A stretch of 9,621 nucleotides of DNA from positions 1 through 9,621 of the forward strand of contig PUMG01000095.1 in NCBI GenBank assembly GCA_003551265.1. The letters run 5' to 3'. This stretch comes from Halovenus sp. Lineage in GTDB: Archaea; Halobacteriota; Halobacteria; Halobacteriales; Haloarculaceae. Under the pieces are notes generated by a model. It made no database searches. It saw nothing but the letters and a program-made list of their open reading frames with translations, and was not told the DNA's origin. Position numbers and translations under genes: made by a program. Shown here piece by piece: positions 1 to 6,364 of the stretch (positions are counted from its first letter, which is position 1; each line of letters starts with the position of its first letter).

Positions 1-441
1 AATCTCCTCGCGGTCGTATCCCGCGAACACACCTGGTGGGACGCCCGCACTCGGAGAAATATCACAGGAATCGCACTCGACACGGACCGTTTCGTCATCG
101 TACGACAGCGTCCGAGAGCCACCACAGGCCGGACACGGATTCGACAGTGGAATCGGCTCGATGGACTCCTCTCTGGCGTACGCTCCCGAGAGTATCGAAC
201 CGTAGACAAGCTGTCCGGCTCTGGTGAGGGAGTAGCCGTGCTCGTTTTTCGTGACGAACCGTCCGGTGAGTCTGTCGAGGTGGTAGTTGAACTGGCCGGA
301 GTCGTCCATCCCGACCGACTCGCGGAGGTCGGTGAACGTCATCCCACTCCCGTCGGCATCCCACAGCGTTCTGATGATTTCGAGCCGGGTCGCGTCCGAG
401 AGTCCCGTGAACGCATCCTCGGTCTCGTCGGTGGGTATCAT
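1..441 (-). CDS. Winged-helix (ArsR-like) transcriptional regulator with C-terminal zinc ribbon, partial
   Basis: An open frame of 147 codons runs from ATG at 441 to the window edge with no stop, so the C-terminus is missing. Residues about 8-80 look like a winged helix-turn-helix domain of the ArsR type: an opening segment with SDATRLEIIRTLW, then a region with FTDLRESVG and QFNYHLDRL, then a wing with the motif GYSLTRAG. After a linker come two Cys pairs, CPAC at 103-106 and CDSC at 123-126, spaced like a small zinc ribbon. This architecture is common in haloarchaeal regulators that Pfam splits into an HTH part and a DUF part (DUF7347/DUF7351, from memory). It probably binds DNA in the cytoplasm; ligand and targets are unknown. 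GAGGAG at 449-454 lies 7 bases before the ATG and a TATA-like TTCTATAC at 471-478 lies further upstream, so both operon and independent expression are possible. The gene follows the surface protein by 49 bases. A GTG at 496-498 is a possible but less likely start. Confidence 0.85.
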   Translation of the reverse strand, partial: MIPTDETEDAFTGLSDATRLEIIRTLWDADGSGMTFTDLRESVGMDDSGQFNYHLDRLTGRFVTKNEHGYSLTRAGQLVYGSILSGAYAREESIEPIPLSNPCPACGGSRTLSYDDETVRVECDSCDISPSAGVPPGVFAGYDREEI

Positions 442-448
442 CGGCGTA

Positions 449-454
449 CTCCTC
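449..454 (-). promoter_or_regulatory. Shine-Dalgarno sequence for the winged-helix regulator
   Basis: Read on the minus strand, GAGGAG sits 7 bases before the ATG at 441. It partly matches the haloarchaeal anti-SD target GGAGGTGA. It supports ATG 441 over the GTG at 496-498, and fits translation from a transcript that continues from the surface-protein gene. Confidence 0.55.
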
Positions 455-470
455 TGTACTGGCCAGGAGT

Positions 471-478
471 GTATAGAA
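471..478 (-). promoter_or_regulatory. Possible TATA box for the winged-helix regulator
   Basis: Minus-strand TTCTATAC is centred about 33 bases before the regulator's ATG. Archaeal TATA boxes sit near -26, so transcription would start around 448 and give a very short leader. It lies in the 49-base gap after the surface-protein gene, so it would allow the regulator its own transcript. Only a sequence match supports it. Confidence 0.35.
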
Positions 479-490
479 CTGACGGCAGTG

Positions 491-1411
491 TCATCCACTC
501 GGTGCTAGCTGTTTGCGGGCCGCGTAGGCGGCACCGCCTGTTACTACTCCGAGGAGGACCAGCGTGAGGACTGTGTTCGAGAGTGGTCCTGTTCCGTCGT
601 CTTCGGTGGTTCCGGCGTCGAGTATCGCAGTGTCGTTGTCTTCCTCACCACTGTCGGGAGTAGGGGTTGCGGTCTCTTCGAGCGCGGGAGTCAGCGCTGG
701 TGTTCCTTCCGGTGTGGGTGTTGGTGTCTCTCCGTCTGTGGGGGGTGTCTCACCGGCTGGTGACGGTGTCGTCGAATCGGATGTCGGCGTTGACGTCGGT
801 TCCGGCGTGGGCGTCTCCGTGGGTTCTGGAGCAGGCGTCCCCTCGTCGACAGTGTTGGCGTGGACAGAGAACGTCTCCATCGACTCGACGTCGTGGTCGG
901 GCTCTCTCGTGTCGATAGCAAGTCCAACTGCAATCTGGTCGTTCTGGCCGAGGGTGACGTTGTTCGACGGTCCTTCAAGCGAGTCCTCTGTGTCTGTCCC
1001 CTGGTAGAAATAAACGTCCTCGACGCCACTGTCGAGATAGACTGTTGCGTTCGTTTCACCCACGTGTACTATCTCGAATATCCCGTCGATGGCGGTGAGA
1101 CTGTTGTCGTTTACACCCACGCCCGCGAGGTCGAGACTGAGCTCGCCGTCTCTGAACTCGACGTACATCCCGTTCGGCCCGTCTGCTGGAACCAGCAGGA
1201 CGGTTTCCTCGTCGTTCACAGGATCGACCTGGTCGTCATCAGTAAAGTCGACAGGGTCGACGGTATCGTCATCGATAGCGTCGGCGGGACCCACCACATC
1301 GTCGAGAGGCACTGCTGTCGTCCCAGTGTCGTCGACTGGTACTGCTGCTGTGGGTGCCAGAAGCAAGGCACACGCGAGAACCGCTACCAGAGTGGATACG
1401 TTTCGTGTCAT
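491..1411 (-). CDS. Secreted, C-terminally membrane-anchored surface protein with Thr/Pro-rich stalk
   Basis: This is a 306-residue protein with a Sec-type signal peptide (hydrophobic 7-23, no good lipobox) and a very acidic segment at 27-69. A beta-rich domain spans about 70-188, a Thr/Pro/Glu-rich low-complexity stalk 191-255, and a single membrane helix 279-298 is followed by a short basic tail. That layout places the globular domain outside the cell, held off the membrane by the stalk. Sequons NAT (N121) and NVT (N151) could be N-glycosylated, and the stalk could be O-glycosylated as in haloarchaeal S-layer proteins. The globular part, with NGMYVEF, LSLDL and DNSLTAIDGIFEI, resembles my memory of archaeal DUF1102 secreted proteins, but I cannot confirm the family. 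The C-terminus lacks a PGF motif, so archaeosortase processing is not expected. GGGAG at 1415-1419 lies 3 bases before the ATG. The gene precedes a winged-helix regulator on the same strand. Its role is unknown. Confidence 0.85.
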   Translation of the reverse strand: MTRNVSTLVAVLACALLLAPTAAVPVDDTGTTAVPLDDVVGPADAIDDDTVDPVDFTDDDQVDPVNDEETVLLVPADGPNGMYVEFRDGELSLDLAGVGVNDNSLTAIDGIFEIVHVGETNATVYLDSGVEDVYFYQGTDTEDSLEGPSNNVTLGQNDQIAVGLAIDTREPDHDVESMETFSVHANTVDEGTPAPEPTETPTPEPTSTPTSDSTTPSPAGETPPTDGETPTPTPEGTPALTPALEETATPTPDSGEEDNDTAILDAGTTEDDGTGPLSNTVLTLVLLGVVTGGAAYAARKQLAPSG

Positions 1412-1505
1412 GGACTCCCTTTACTCGTCGTAGTCGAGCAGGTATGTCTCGAAACTCTCCCGGAATTCGAATAGTAATACAGCGCCTGAACACTCTGGAG
1501 AGCAG

Positions 1506-1512
1506 CATAAAA
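1506..1512 (-). promoter_or_regulatory. Putative TATA box for the surface-protein gene
   Basis: Minus-strand TTTTATG is the most TATA-like element in the gap between the surface-protein gene and cdc48. It predicts transcription start near 1483 and a leader of about 70 bases, which would include the weak SD GGGAG at 1415-1419. A tandem 9-bp repeat lies just upstream of it. Confidence 0.4.
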
Positions 1513-1513
1513 G

Positions 1514-1532
1514 AGTCCTATGCAGTCCTATG
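1514..1532 (-). repeat. Tandem 9-bp direct repeat upstream of the surface-protein promoter
   Basis: The plus strand reads AGTCCTATG at 1514-1522 and again at 1524-1532, exactly 10 bases apart, so both copies face the same side of the helix. On the minus strand the repeat (CATAGGACT) sits directly upstream of the putative TATA box at 1506-1512, where the BRE or an activator site would be. A regulatory role is inferred from position only. Confidence 0.45.
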
Positions 1533-1559
1533 GAGAGTATTGCGGATTTGTCTCAGAGT

Positions 1560-1581
1560 GGTTGTCGTGGCTGGGACAACC
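1560..1581 (-). terminator. Hairpin and T-run after cdc48, possible terminator region
   Basis: GGTTGTC at 1560-1566 and GACAACC at 1575-1581 form a perfect 7-bp stem with an 8-base loop. On the minus strand it follows the cdc48 stop (1610-1612) by about 30 bases. Between stop and stem there is a run of five T (about 1589-1593), the kind of U-rich tract that is the known archaeal termination signal. The stem may protect the 3' end instead of terminating. Confidence 0.4.
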
Positions 1582-1609
1582 GAGCGTGAAAAAGTCAGAA
1601 CAACGGTTC

Positions 1610-3832
1610 TCACTGGAAGCCGATGCGACCGCCACGGTGGCGTCCGGGGTCAGGACCGCCTCCACGGAAGGTCTCTTCCATCTGCTCGTAGTAGTCGCGG
1701 ATATCGTCGGTGATGGTCGGACGGACGCTCTCGAGGGCCTGGCGGAAGTGGCGCATCTCGACTTCGTCGGCGTCTTCTTCCTGACGCAACGCCTCGATAG
1801 CCGCCTCCTGAACGATGTTCTCGAGGTCGGAACCAACGTAGCCCTCGGTTATCTCGGCGAGTTCTCGAAGGCTGACGTCGGGGGCCAGTGGCATCTCGTC
1901 GGTGTGTATCTTGAGAATCTGTTCGCGGCCATCGGTATCCGGTTCGCCGATCATGACGAGACGGTCGAAGCGGCCGGAGCGAATGAGTGCCGGGTCGATC
2001 ATGTCTGGACGGTTGGTCGCCCCGATGACCATCACCTCGCCCATCTCCTCGAGTCCATCCAGTTCGGTGAGCAACTGGTTCACCACGCGCTCAGAGACGT
2101 TCGACCCGACGTCGCCGCCACGCCCAGGCGCGAGCGAGTCGAGCTCGTCGAAGAAGATAATCGTCGGCGAGACCTGCCGAGCCTTCCGGAACGTCTGCCG
2201 AATCGCCTTCTCGCTCTCACCGACCCACTTCGAGAGCAACTGCGGCCCGCGCACGCTGATGAAGTTCGCGTCCGTTTCGTTGGCAACGGCTTTCGCCATC
2301 AGCGTCTTGCCCGTCCCGGGTGGACCGTAGAGGAGTACACCCGACGGCGGTGAGACGCCCATGCGCTCGAACTTCTCGGGCCGGTTCATCGGCCACTCGA
2401 CGCTCTCCTGGACCTCTTTTTTCGCCTCTTCGAGACCACCGACGTGGTCCCAGCTCATCTTCGGCAACTCGACGAGCACCTCCCGCATCGCACTCGGTGA
2501 CACCTCGTTGAGCGCGCCCCGGAAGTCGTCGCGTTTGATTATCATCCGGTCGATGAGACTCGGCGGGATGTCCTCCTCGTCGAGGTCGATTTCGGGCAGG
2601 TACCGGCGCAACGCTTTCATCGCAGCCTCTTTGGTGAGACTCTCGATGTCGGCACCGACGAAGCCGTGGGTCTCCTCTGCGAGGCGACTCAGGTCGACAT
2701 CGTCAGAGAGGGGCATCCCACGGGTGTGAATCTGGAGTACCTCTTCGCGGCCAGTCTCGTCGGGCACCCCGATTTCGATTTCGCGGTCGAACCGACCCGG
2801 TCGGCGAAGCGCGGGGTCGACCGAATCGACGCGGTTCGTCGCCGCGATGACGATAACCTGACCACGGGATTCGAGACCGTCCATCATCGTGAGCAACTGG
2901 GCGACCACACGCCGTTCGACCTCGCCGGTGACGTCCTCGCGTTTGGGGGCGATAGAGTCGAGTTCGTCGATGAATATGATGCTCGGGGACTCCTCGCTCG
3001 CGTCCTCGAATATCTCGCGAAGCTGTTGTTCGGACTCCCCGTAGTACTTCGAGATAATCTCTGGCCCGGCGATAGAGAAGAAACTCGCAGAGGTCTCGTT
3101 GGCGACGGCTTTCGCCAGCAGGGTTTTGCCAGTTCCGGGCGGGCCGTGCAACAGCACCCCCTGTGGTGGCTCGATACCGAGTTTCTTGAATATCTGGGGG
3201 TGTTTCATCGGCAACTCGACCATCTCTCGGACGCGCTGTATCTCCTTTTGCAGGCCGCCGATGTCCTCGTAGGTTATGCCACCGCCGGTCTTCTCGTAGC
3301 CGGAGATTGGGTCTTCGCGGAGTTCGACCTCTGTGTCTTCGGTGATGAGGACGACGCCCTCGGGTTCGGTCTCGACGGCGATGAGCGGGATTGCCTGGCC
3401 CGGCGAGCGCATGAATGGGTGGTTCGTCGACGACATCACCGGAACGATGTCGCGCTCGACGACCGGGCGCTTCAGTATCTGACGTTTGACCATCCCGGCG
3501 GCGTCGCTGCCGAACTGGACGCTCGCCTCCTCTGGCGGAGCGAGGACCAGTTTGTCGGCCTTCTCCGCCTCTGCTTTTCGTATCTCGACGCGTTCTCCGA
3601 TACCCACGTCGGCGTTCTGGCGCGTGAAGCCGTCGATGCGGACGGTGTCAGTGTTCCAGTCCTGTCGGTCCGCGCGCCAGACCTTCGCTGCCGTCGTGTT
3701 TGCCCCCTCTATCTCGATAATATCGCCCGGCGAGAGCTTGAGGTGCAAGAGCGTGTCGGGGTCGAGACGAGCGATTCCACGACCCGAGTCGTTCGGATAG
3801 GCTTTTGCCACCTCCAGTTGCACTTCGTTCAT
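1610..3832 (-). CDS. cdcH: Cdc48/VCP-type double AAA+ ATPase (CdcH)
   Basis: This 740-residue protein closely resembles haloarchaeal CdcH/Cdc48. It is a cytoplasmic hexameric unfoldase that uses ATP to remodel proteins and is thought to feed the archaeal 20S proteasome. Domain order: Cdc48 N-domain double-psi barrel about 3-85, second N subdomain about 105-170, D1 AAA+ about 190-420, D2 AAA+ about 460-700. D1 has Walker A GPPGTGKT at 230-237, Walker B IIFIDE at 285-290 and arginine-finger region RRPGRFDR at 343-350. D2 has GPPGTGKT at 503-510, IIFFDE at 558-563 and IRSGRFDR at 617-624. Both ATPase sites look intact. The tail is Gly/Arg-rich and ends GRIGFQ, without the hydrophobic-Tyr-X ending that docks some ATPases on the proteasome. 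The frame stays open to 3967, but those 45 residues are unlike the family and cross the promoter region. The family N-terminus [14 protein letters not shown] begins at ATG 3832. It diverges from the 2-oxoacid dehydrogenase operon. Confidence 0.96.
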   Translation of the reverse strand: MNEVQLEVAKAYPNDSGRGIARLDPDTLLHLKLSPGDIIEIEGANTTAAKVWRADRQDWNTDTVRIDGFTRQNADVGIGERVEIRKAEAEKADKLVLAPPEEASVQFGSDAAGMVKRQILKRPVVERDIVPVMSSTNHPFMRSPGQAIPLIAVETEPEGVVLITEDTEVELREDPISGYEKTGGGITYEDIGGLQKEIQRVREMVELPMKHPQIFKKLGIEPPQGVLLHGPPGTGKTLLAKAVANETSASFFSIAGPEIISKYYGESEQQLREIFEDASEESPSIIFIDELDSIAPKREDVTGEVERRVVAQLLTMMDGLESRGQVIVIAATNRVDSVDPALRRPGRFDREIEIGVPDETGREEVLQIHTRGMPLSDDVDLSRLAEETHGFVGADIESLTKEAAMKALRRYLPEIDLDEEDIPPSLIDRMIIKRDDFRGALNEVSPSAMREVLVELPKMSWDHVGGLEEAKKEVQESVEWPMNRPEKFERMGVSPPSGVLLYGPPGTGKTLMAKAVANETDANFISVRGPQLLSKWVGESEKAIRQTFRKARQVSPTIIFFDELDSLAPGRGGDVGSNVSERVVNQLLTELDGLEEMGEVMVIGATNRPDMIDPALIRSGRFDRLVMIGEPDTDGREQILKIHTDEMPLAPDVSLRELAEITEGYVGSDLENIVQEAAIEALRQEEDADEVEMRHFRQALESVRPTITDDIRDYYEQMEETFRGGGPDPGRHRGGRIGFQ

Positions 3833-3875
3833 AGTAGTCTGTGATGTACTGACACTCGGGCACCACGGGCCAAAT

Positions 3876-3884
3876 GCTTTTTGC
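3876..3884 (-). promoter_or_regulatory. Weak candidate TATA region for cdc48
   Basis: On the minus strand an A-rich stretch (GCAAAAAGC) lies about 47 bases before the cdc48 ATG. It would give a leader near 20 bases without a Shine-Dalgarno sequence. It is the best candidate I see, but it is not a classic TATA box. Confidence 0.25.
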
Positions 3885-3912
3885 TCCCGGCGGTTGACGT
3901 GAGTATTCGATA

Positions 3913-3935
3913 CGTTGTGGGAGGCAATCACAACG
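3913..3935. promoter_or_regulatory. Inverted repeat in the divergent cdc48/oadh promoter region, possible operator
   Basis: CGTTGTG at 3913-3919 and CACAACG at 3929-3935 are a perfect 7-bp inverted repeat with a 9-base spacer. A smaller near-palindrome, GTATTCGATAC, abuts it at 3903-3913. The pair lies roughly midway between the two divergent genes, a usual place for a dimeric regulator. No regulator is known for it. Confidence 0.4.
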
Positions 3936-3981
3936 AGACGAACACAACCTTCGAGTAACAGAGACAACGGCGACCTGACGA

Positions 3982-3989
3982 CTATATTC
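3982..3989 (+). promoter_or_regulatory. TATA box of the 2-oxoacid dehydrogenase operon
   Basis: CTATATTC is centred 33 bases before ATG 4019 and about 25 before GTG 4010. It predicts transcription start near 4010-4014, so the mRNA is leaderless or nearly so. A short inverted repeat, ATTCG (3986-3990) and CGAAT (3998-4002), overlaps its downstream edge and reaches toward the start site, where a repressor could act. Confidence 0.6.
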
Positions 3990-4018
3990 GAACCTCCCGA
4001 ATCTAGAGAGTGCCACCC

Positions 4019-5062
4019 ATGATAGGCGTTACCGAACTACAGGATATGTACGACGACATGGTGACGGCACGCTACTACGAGGAGCGGTTGCAAGAGGAGT
4101 ACCTCGAGGGTAAACAACCGGCGTTCGACATCTCGGCTGGCCCGATTCCCGGCGAGTTACACCTCGCTGCCGGTCACGAGGCCTCGGGTGCTGGTGTCTG
4201 TCAGCACCTCCGTGACGACGACACGGTCACAGCACCACACCGACCGCATCACATCGCCATCGCAAAAGGCGTCGACCTGGAGCGAATGACTGCCGAGATT
4301 TTCGGTCGCGAGACTGGGCTCTCTCGGGGGAAAGGTGGGCACATGCACCTGTTCGACTCCGACGTCAACTTCGCCTGCAGCGGTATCATCGCGCAGGGTT
4401 GCCCACCAGCGGTCGGTGCAGGTCTCGCGGCCAAAAAACGAAACGAGGACAGCGTCGCTGTTGCGTTCCTCGGTGAGGGAGCAATCGACCAGGGCGGGTT
4501 CCTGGAATCGCTCAACATGGCTGCGGTTCACGAACTGCCCGTCGTGTTCGTCGTCGAGGACAACGACTGGGCTATCAGTATGCCCAAAGAACGAATCACG
4601 GACGTGGCTGATGGCTCTCAGCGTGCAGACGGTTTCGACATGCCCGGCATCCGGGTCGACTCCGACGACGCTGTTGCCGTCTACGAGGCCGCCCGAGAGG
4701 CTGTCGGTCGTGCGCGTGACCGAAACGGGCCGAGCCTGCTCGAAGTGCAGGTTCACCGCCGGATGGGTCACTTCATGGGCGACCCGGAGACGTATCGTCC
4801 CAACGAGGACAGTGAGGCGGCGAAGGCTCGTGACCCAATCGACCGCCTCGAAGGAGACCTGCGTGGTCGTGGTGTGGACGAGACAACTATCGATGCGATT
4901 CGGGACGACGCCCATCGGCGTGTCGATGACGCAATCAGGTGGGCGAAAGAGCAGCCTGAACCCGAACCAGCGGACGCATACGAAGACGTGTTTACGAACC
5001 CTCCCAGCGGGGTCACAGACACAGAACCTGAGTTCGGTTTCGTCGGGGGTGAGTACCGATGA
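4019..5062 (+). CDS. 2-oxoacid dehydrogenase E1 component, alpha subunit (TPP-dependent)
   Basis: This 347-residue E1 alpha subunit would form an alpha2-beta2 heterotetramer with the next gene product. The pair decarboxylates a 2-oxoacid on thiamine diphosphate and transfers the acyl group to lipoate. The TPP/Mg motif starts with GEG at 152-154 and ends with EDND at 180-183. Other family marks are HRPHH near 74, [11 protein letters not shown] near 103-113, and [11 protein letters not shown] near 250-260. The last motif resembles pyruvate/acetoin-type E1 (GDP.TYR) more than branched-chain E1, so substrate is open. Length is normal for the family. No SD precedes the ATG, and the TATA box at 3982-3989 predicts a leaderless or nearly leaderless mRNA. 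GTG at 4010 would add three residues and is nearly as plausible. The stop overlaps the next start as ATGA (5059-5062). First gene of a four-gene operon. Confidence 0.92.
   Translation: MIGVTELQDMYDDMVTARYYEERLQEEYLEGKQPAFDISAGPIPGELHLAAGHEASGAGVCQHLRDDDTVTAPHRPHHIAIAKGVDLERMTAEIFGRETGLSRGKGGHMHLFDSDVNFACSGIIAQGCPPAVGAGLAAKKRNEDSVAVAFLGEGAIDQGGFLESLNMAAVHELPVVFVVEDNDWAISMPKERITDVADGSQRADGFDMPGIRVDSDDAVAVYEAAREAVGRARDRNGPSLLEVQVHRRMGHFMGDPETYRPNEDSEAAKARDPIDRLEGDLRGRGVDETTIDAIRDDAHRRVDDAIRWAKEQPEPEPADAYEDVFTNPPSGVTDTEPEFGFVGGEYR
5045..5052 (+). promoter_or_regulatory. Shine-Dalgarno sequence for E1 beta inside the E1 alpha end
   Basis: GGGGGTGA matches 7 of 8 bases of GGAGGTGA and lies 6 bases before ATG 5059. 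It fixes that start and allows both coupling and fresh initiation, giving equal alpha and beta synthesis for the heterotetramer. Confidence 0.6.
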
Positions 5063-6075
5063 CCGAACAGCTCACGAGCGACCGCGAACTGACGATGAGC
5101 AGGGCGATTGTCGAAGCGATTGGCGACGAGATGCGCGAGAACAGCGAGGTGTTCTACATGGGCGAAGACGTGGCGGATTATGGCGGAATCTTCGACAGCA
5201 CCCAGGGCTTGCTCGAAGAGTTCGGTCACGACCGAATCATGGATGTTCCTATCAGCGAGACCGCCTACATCGGTGCAGCAGTGGGTGCCGCCCAGGCAGG
5301 AATGCGTCCGATTGCCGAACTGATGTTCGTCGACTTCTTCGGCGTCTGCATGGACCAGATATACAACCAGATGGCAAAGAACACCTACATGAGCGGTGGT
5401 GAGTTCTCCGTTCCGATGGTGCTCACGACGGCAGTTGGTGGGACCTACAACGACGCTGGCCAGCACTCACAGACCCTCTATGGGACGTTCGCACACTTGC
5501 CGGGAATGAAAGTGGTCGTCCCGTCGACAGCGTACGAGGCAAAGGGGCTGATGCACAACGCCATCCGCGACGACGACCCTGTCGTGTACATGTTCCACAA
5601 ACGTCTCATGGGCATCGGATGGATGCCAGCACCTGCTGGCCCGAAGACGCCAGTTCCGGAGACTGACTATACGATTCCGTTTGGGAGTGCAGACGTCAAA
5701 CGAGAAGGCGAGGACGTGACAGTCGTGACGCTCGGTCTGCACGTTCACCGGGCACTCGAGGCGGCCGAGTCGCTTGCTGCAGACGGAGTGAGCACCGAGG
5801 TTGTCGACCTGCGCTCGCTCGTTCCGCTCGATACGGAGACCGTTGTCGAGTCCGTTCGCAAAACCGGGAACCTGGTCGTCGTCGACGAGGACTACAGCTC
5901 GTTCGGTGTGACGGGCGAGATTATCTCACGAGTGGCTGAGACGGACCTCTATGCCCTGGACAGCGTCGAGCGACTTGCAGTTCCCGACGTTCCCCTGCCA
6001 TACTCTCGACCGATGGAAGACGAGGTTATTCCGGACAGTGACGACATCGAAGCGGCTATCAGGAAAATCGTATGA
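5059..6075 (+). CDS. 2-oxoacid dehydrogenase E1 component, beta subunit
   Basis: A full-length 338-residue transketolase-like E1 beta subunit. Residues about 10-185 form the pyrimidine-binding domain and about 205-330 the C-terminal transketolase domain. Key marks are GEDVADYGGIF near 35-45 and DVPISE, whose Glu67 corresponds to the Glu that contacts the TPP aminopyrimidine ring in this family. QHSQTLYG follows at 135-142, with the conserved His136, and PSTAYEAKGL lies near 155-164. With the alpha subunit it makes the active site at the subunit interface and reductively acylates the lipoyl domain encoded downstream. The start is set by the ATGA overlap with E1 alpha and the SD at 5045-5052. 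Its stop (6073-6075) overlaps the ATG of a ten-codon mini-ORF. The closest families are pyruvate and acetoin dehydrogenase E1 beta; the exact substrate cannot be decided here. Confidence 0.94.
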   Translation: MTEQLTSDRELTMSRAIVEAIGDEMRENSEVFYMGEDVADYGGIFDSTQGLLEEFGHDRIMDVPISETAYIGAAVGAAQAGMRPIAELMFVDFFGVCMDQIYNQMAKNTYMSGGEFSVPMVLTTAVGGTYNDAGQHSQTLYGTFAHLPGMKVVVPSTAYEAKGLMHNAIRDDDPVVYMFHKRLMGIGWMPAPAGPKTPVPETDYTIPFGSADVKREGEDVTVVTLGLHVHRALEAAESLAADGVSTEVVDLRSLVPLDTETVVESVRKTGNLVVVDEDYSSFGVTGEIISRVAETDLYALDSVERLAVPDVPLPYSRPMEDEVIPDSDDIEAAIRKIV

Positions 6076-6104
6076 CTGGGGCTGACCGAGGTGAGCAACT
6101 GTGA
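6072..6104 (+). other. Ten-codon mini-ORF bridging E1 beta and the lipoyl gene
   Basis: ATG at 6072 opens a frame encoding MTGADRGEQL and stops at 6102-6104. Its start overlaps the E1 beta stop as ATGA, and its stop overlaps the lipoyl gene's start as GTGA. It resembles no protein I know. It may be chance, or it may carry terminating ribosomes across the gap to the lipoyl start. The strong SD inside it gives a simpler route. Confidence 0.35.
6088..6094 (+). promoter_or_regulatory. Strong Shine-Dalgarno sequence for the lipoyl-domain gene
   Basis: GAGGTGA matches seven consecutive bases of the haloarchaeal anti-SD target GGAGGTGA and sits 6 bases before GTG 6101. It decides that start codon. 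It lies in the only gap between coding genes in this operon, so the lipoyl protein may be made in a different amount from its neighbours. Confidence 0.65.
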
Positions 6105-6364
6105 GCGAAACCGACGACCGAGTCGGAGTTACGGCGGACGACGTGTGGCCATCGGACGCGGAAGTTGACGAGGGTGTCGTCGTCAACTGGTTCAAGCGTG
6201 AGGGGGCAACAGTCAGCGAGGGCGAGACGCTCTGTGAGATTCAGGTAGAGAAGGTAAGTCTCGACATCCCCTCCCCTGTCGAGGGGACGCTCGCGAAGGT
6301 TCTTCTCGACGAAGACGACGAGTTCGAGCGGACAGCGACACTCGCGTACATCGAGCAATCATGA
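6101..6364 (+). CDS. Free-standing lipoyl (biotinyl/lipoyl-attachment) domain protein
   Basis: An 87-residue protein that consists almost entirely of one lipoyl domain. The motif EIQVEKVSLDIPSP at 46-59 holds Lys51, the expected lipoylation site at the tip of the beta-hairpin. The half-domains flanking it (V-NWFKREG...V-EGETL and V-EGTLAKVLLDEDD) complete the usual fold. In complete complexes this domain swings between E1, E2 and E3, carrying acyl and reducing equivalents. It is normally the N-terminal part of E2, but here it is a separate polypeptide. It begins at GTG 6101 behind a strong SD and ends overlapping the E2 start as ATGA (6361-6364). A GcvH role is unlikely because of the operon, the short length and the E2-like motif. 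Unattached lipoyl domains have, as I recall, been described in other haloarchaeal 2-oxoacid dehydrogenase operons. Confidence 0.92.
   Translation: MSETDDRVGVTADDVWPSDAEVDEGVVVNWFKREGATVSEGETLCEIQVEKVSLDIPSPVEGTLAKVLLDEDDEFERTATLAYIEQS

Noticed and set aside
647..841. Repetitive-looking tract suggesting a tandem repeat
   Set aside because: It encodes the Thr/Pro/Glu-rich stalk of the surface protein; the repetition is at the codon level and irregular, not a DNA repeat array.
860..1474. Plus-strand open frame of 204 codons opposite the surface-protein gene
   Set aside because: Lies antisense to a protein with clear signal peptide, stalk and anchor; no SD or family resemblance.
1520..2353. Plus-strand open frame of 277 codons opposite the cdc48 3' end
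   Set aside because: Antisense shadow of the Cdc48 D2 domain, with a composition typical of reverse-strand halophile sequence.
2666..3844. Long plus-strand open frame (392 codons) opposite cdc48
   Set aside because: It is antisense to a strongly conserved AAA+ gene in GC-rich DNA, where third-position bias keeps opposite frames open. Its translation shows no recognisable fold or promoter.
3833..3967. N-terminal extension of Cdc48 to an ATG at 3967
   Set aside because: The added 45 residues are unlike the family and cover the divergent promoter region. The family N-terminus starts exactly at ATG 3832.
4157..4915. Minus-strand open frame of 252 codons opposite E1 alpha
   Set aside because: Antisense shadow; E1 alpha motifs on the plus strand are unambiguous.
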